In this document: positions 63,925 to 64,000 of the stretch, piece by piece | Layout of the letters: each line of letters starts with the position of its first letter | Position numbering within the stretch: position 1 is the first letter of the stretch | Position numbers and translations under genes: made by a program | Notes under the pieces: model-generated | The model's input: only the letters and a program-made list of their open reading frames with translations | Told to the model about the DNA's origin: nothing | Databases searched by the model: none | From: Sphingomonas naasensis | GTDB lineage: Bacteria; Pseudomonadota; Alphaproteobacteria; Sphingomonadales; Sphingomonadaceae | Direction of reading: 5' to 3' | NCBI RefSeq assembly: GCF_004792695.1 | Contig: NZ_SRXU01000004.1 | Location: forward strand, 124,001 to 188,000 | DNA length: 64,000 nucleotides

Positions 63925-64000
63925 GCCCGAGGCATAGCGCTTCCCATTCGCGATTCCATCGGCCAAACGATCGGCAACGAAGCCGCCGACTCACGCGCGT

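Overview
The window looks like a chromosomal segment of an alphaproteobacterium, most likely a sphingomonad. It is strongly GC-rich, and it carries a CcrM-type adenine methyltransferase, a split-alpha proton-translocating transhydrogenase (pntAA/pntAB/pntB), small alphaproteobacterial families (CC_3452-like, DUF6456, DUF1176, DUF6607, aa3-type oxidase subunit IV) and many GTG/TTG starts. This taxonomic call is inferred from protein families; no rRNA or marker alignment was available.

Layout. 1-0.95 kb: a truncated, visibly AT-richer restriction-like nuclease gene and a gene-free stretch. 0.95-8.6 kb: two secreted DUF proteins, a DapF-like epimerase, a GST, a DUF2339 membrane protein, a PilZ protein, and divergent DUF6456/XRE genes. 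8.6-22.4 kb: an accessory block. Its core is a six-gene minus-strand operon (animal-type haem peroxidase, subtilase, stand-alone I9-like inhibitor, patatin-like lipoprotein, lipoprotein, membrane protein). It is divergent from a SARP/TPR-type regulator, which is followed by a roughly 1529-residue cytochrome P450-DyP peroxidase fusion. The block ends beside a tRNA-Val whose 3' end faces it.

22.6-51.3 kb: mostly ordinary chromosome. It holds the transhydrogenase operon (interrupted by a DUF559 nuclease sitting in a palindromic repeat), a sigma-54 activator, a GT39-like transferase, folP, ccrM, an HNH nuclease, gluQ (with the same repeat inserted in frame), an adenosyltransferase, egtB-egtD, a hydroxyacyl-CoA dehydrogenase, a nucleoside transporter, yhhQ, a tightly overlapped argB-yggT-yggU-folD-hypothetical-marC run, and a lipid-linked glycosylation locus (GT-C, GtrA, methyltransferase, GT2). 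51.4-64 kb: a Fur-box-preceded haem-type TonB receptor with a DUF6607 partner, rsh ((p)ppGpp synthetase/hydrolase), a CC_3452/HxlR pair, a DUF4893 lipoprotein, a thermonuclease, a zinc-ribbon protein, oligopeptidase B, a GGDEF cyclase and a DSD1-type PLP enzyme.

How parts work together. The most unusual part is the 9.2-22.4 kb block. A phospholipase that could release fatty acids, a cyclooxygenase-superfamily haem peroxidase, and a P450 lacking the usual I-helix acid/alcohol pair joined to a DyP peroxidase together suggest a bacterial lipid-oxidation (oxylipin-like) pathway, with a subtilase/inhibitor pair for control. That pathway is inference; the domains and gene order are seen directly. 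The second unusual feature is a family of about 130-bp palindromic elements (GATCCTCCCC...GGGGAGGATC). One copy carries a DUF559 nuclease and another is translated inside gluQ.
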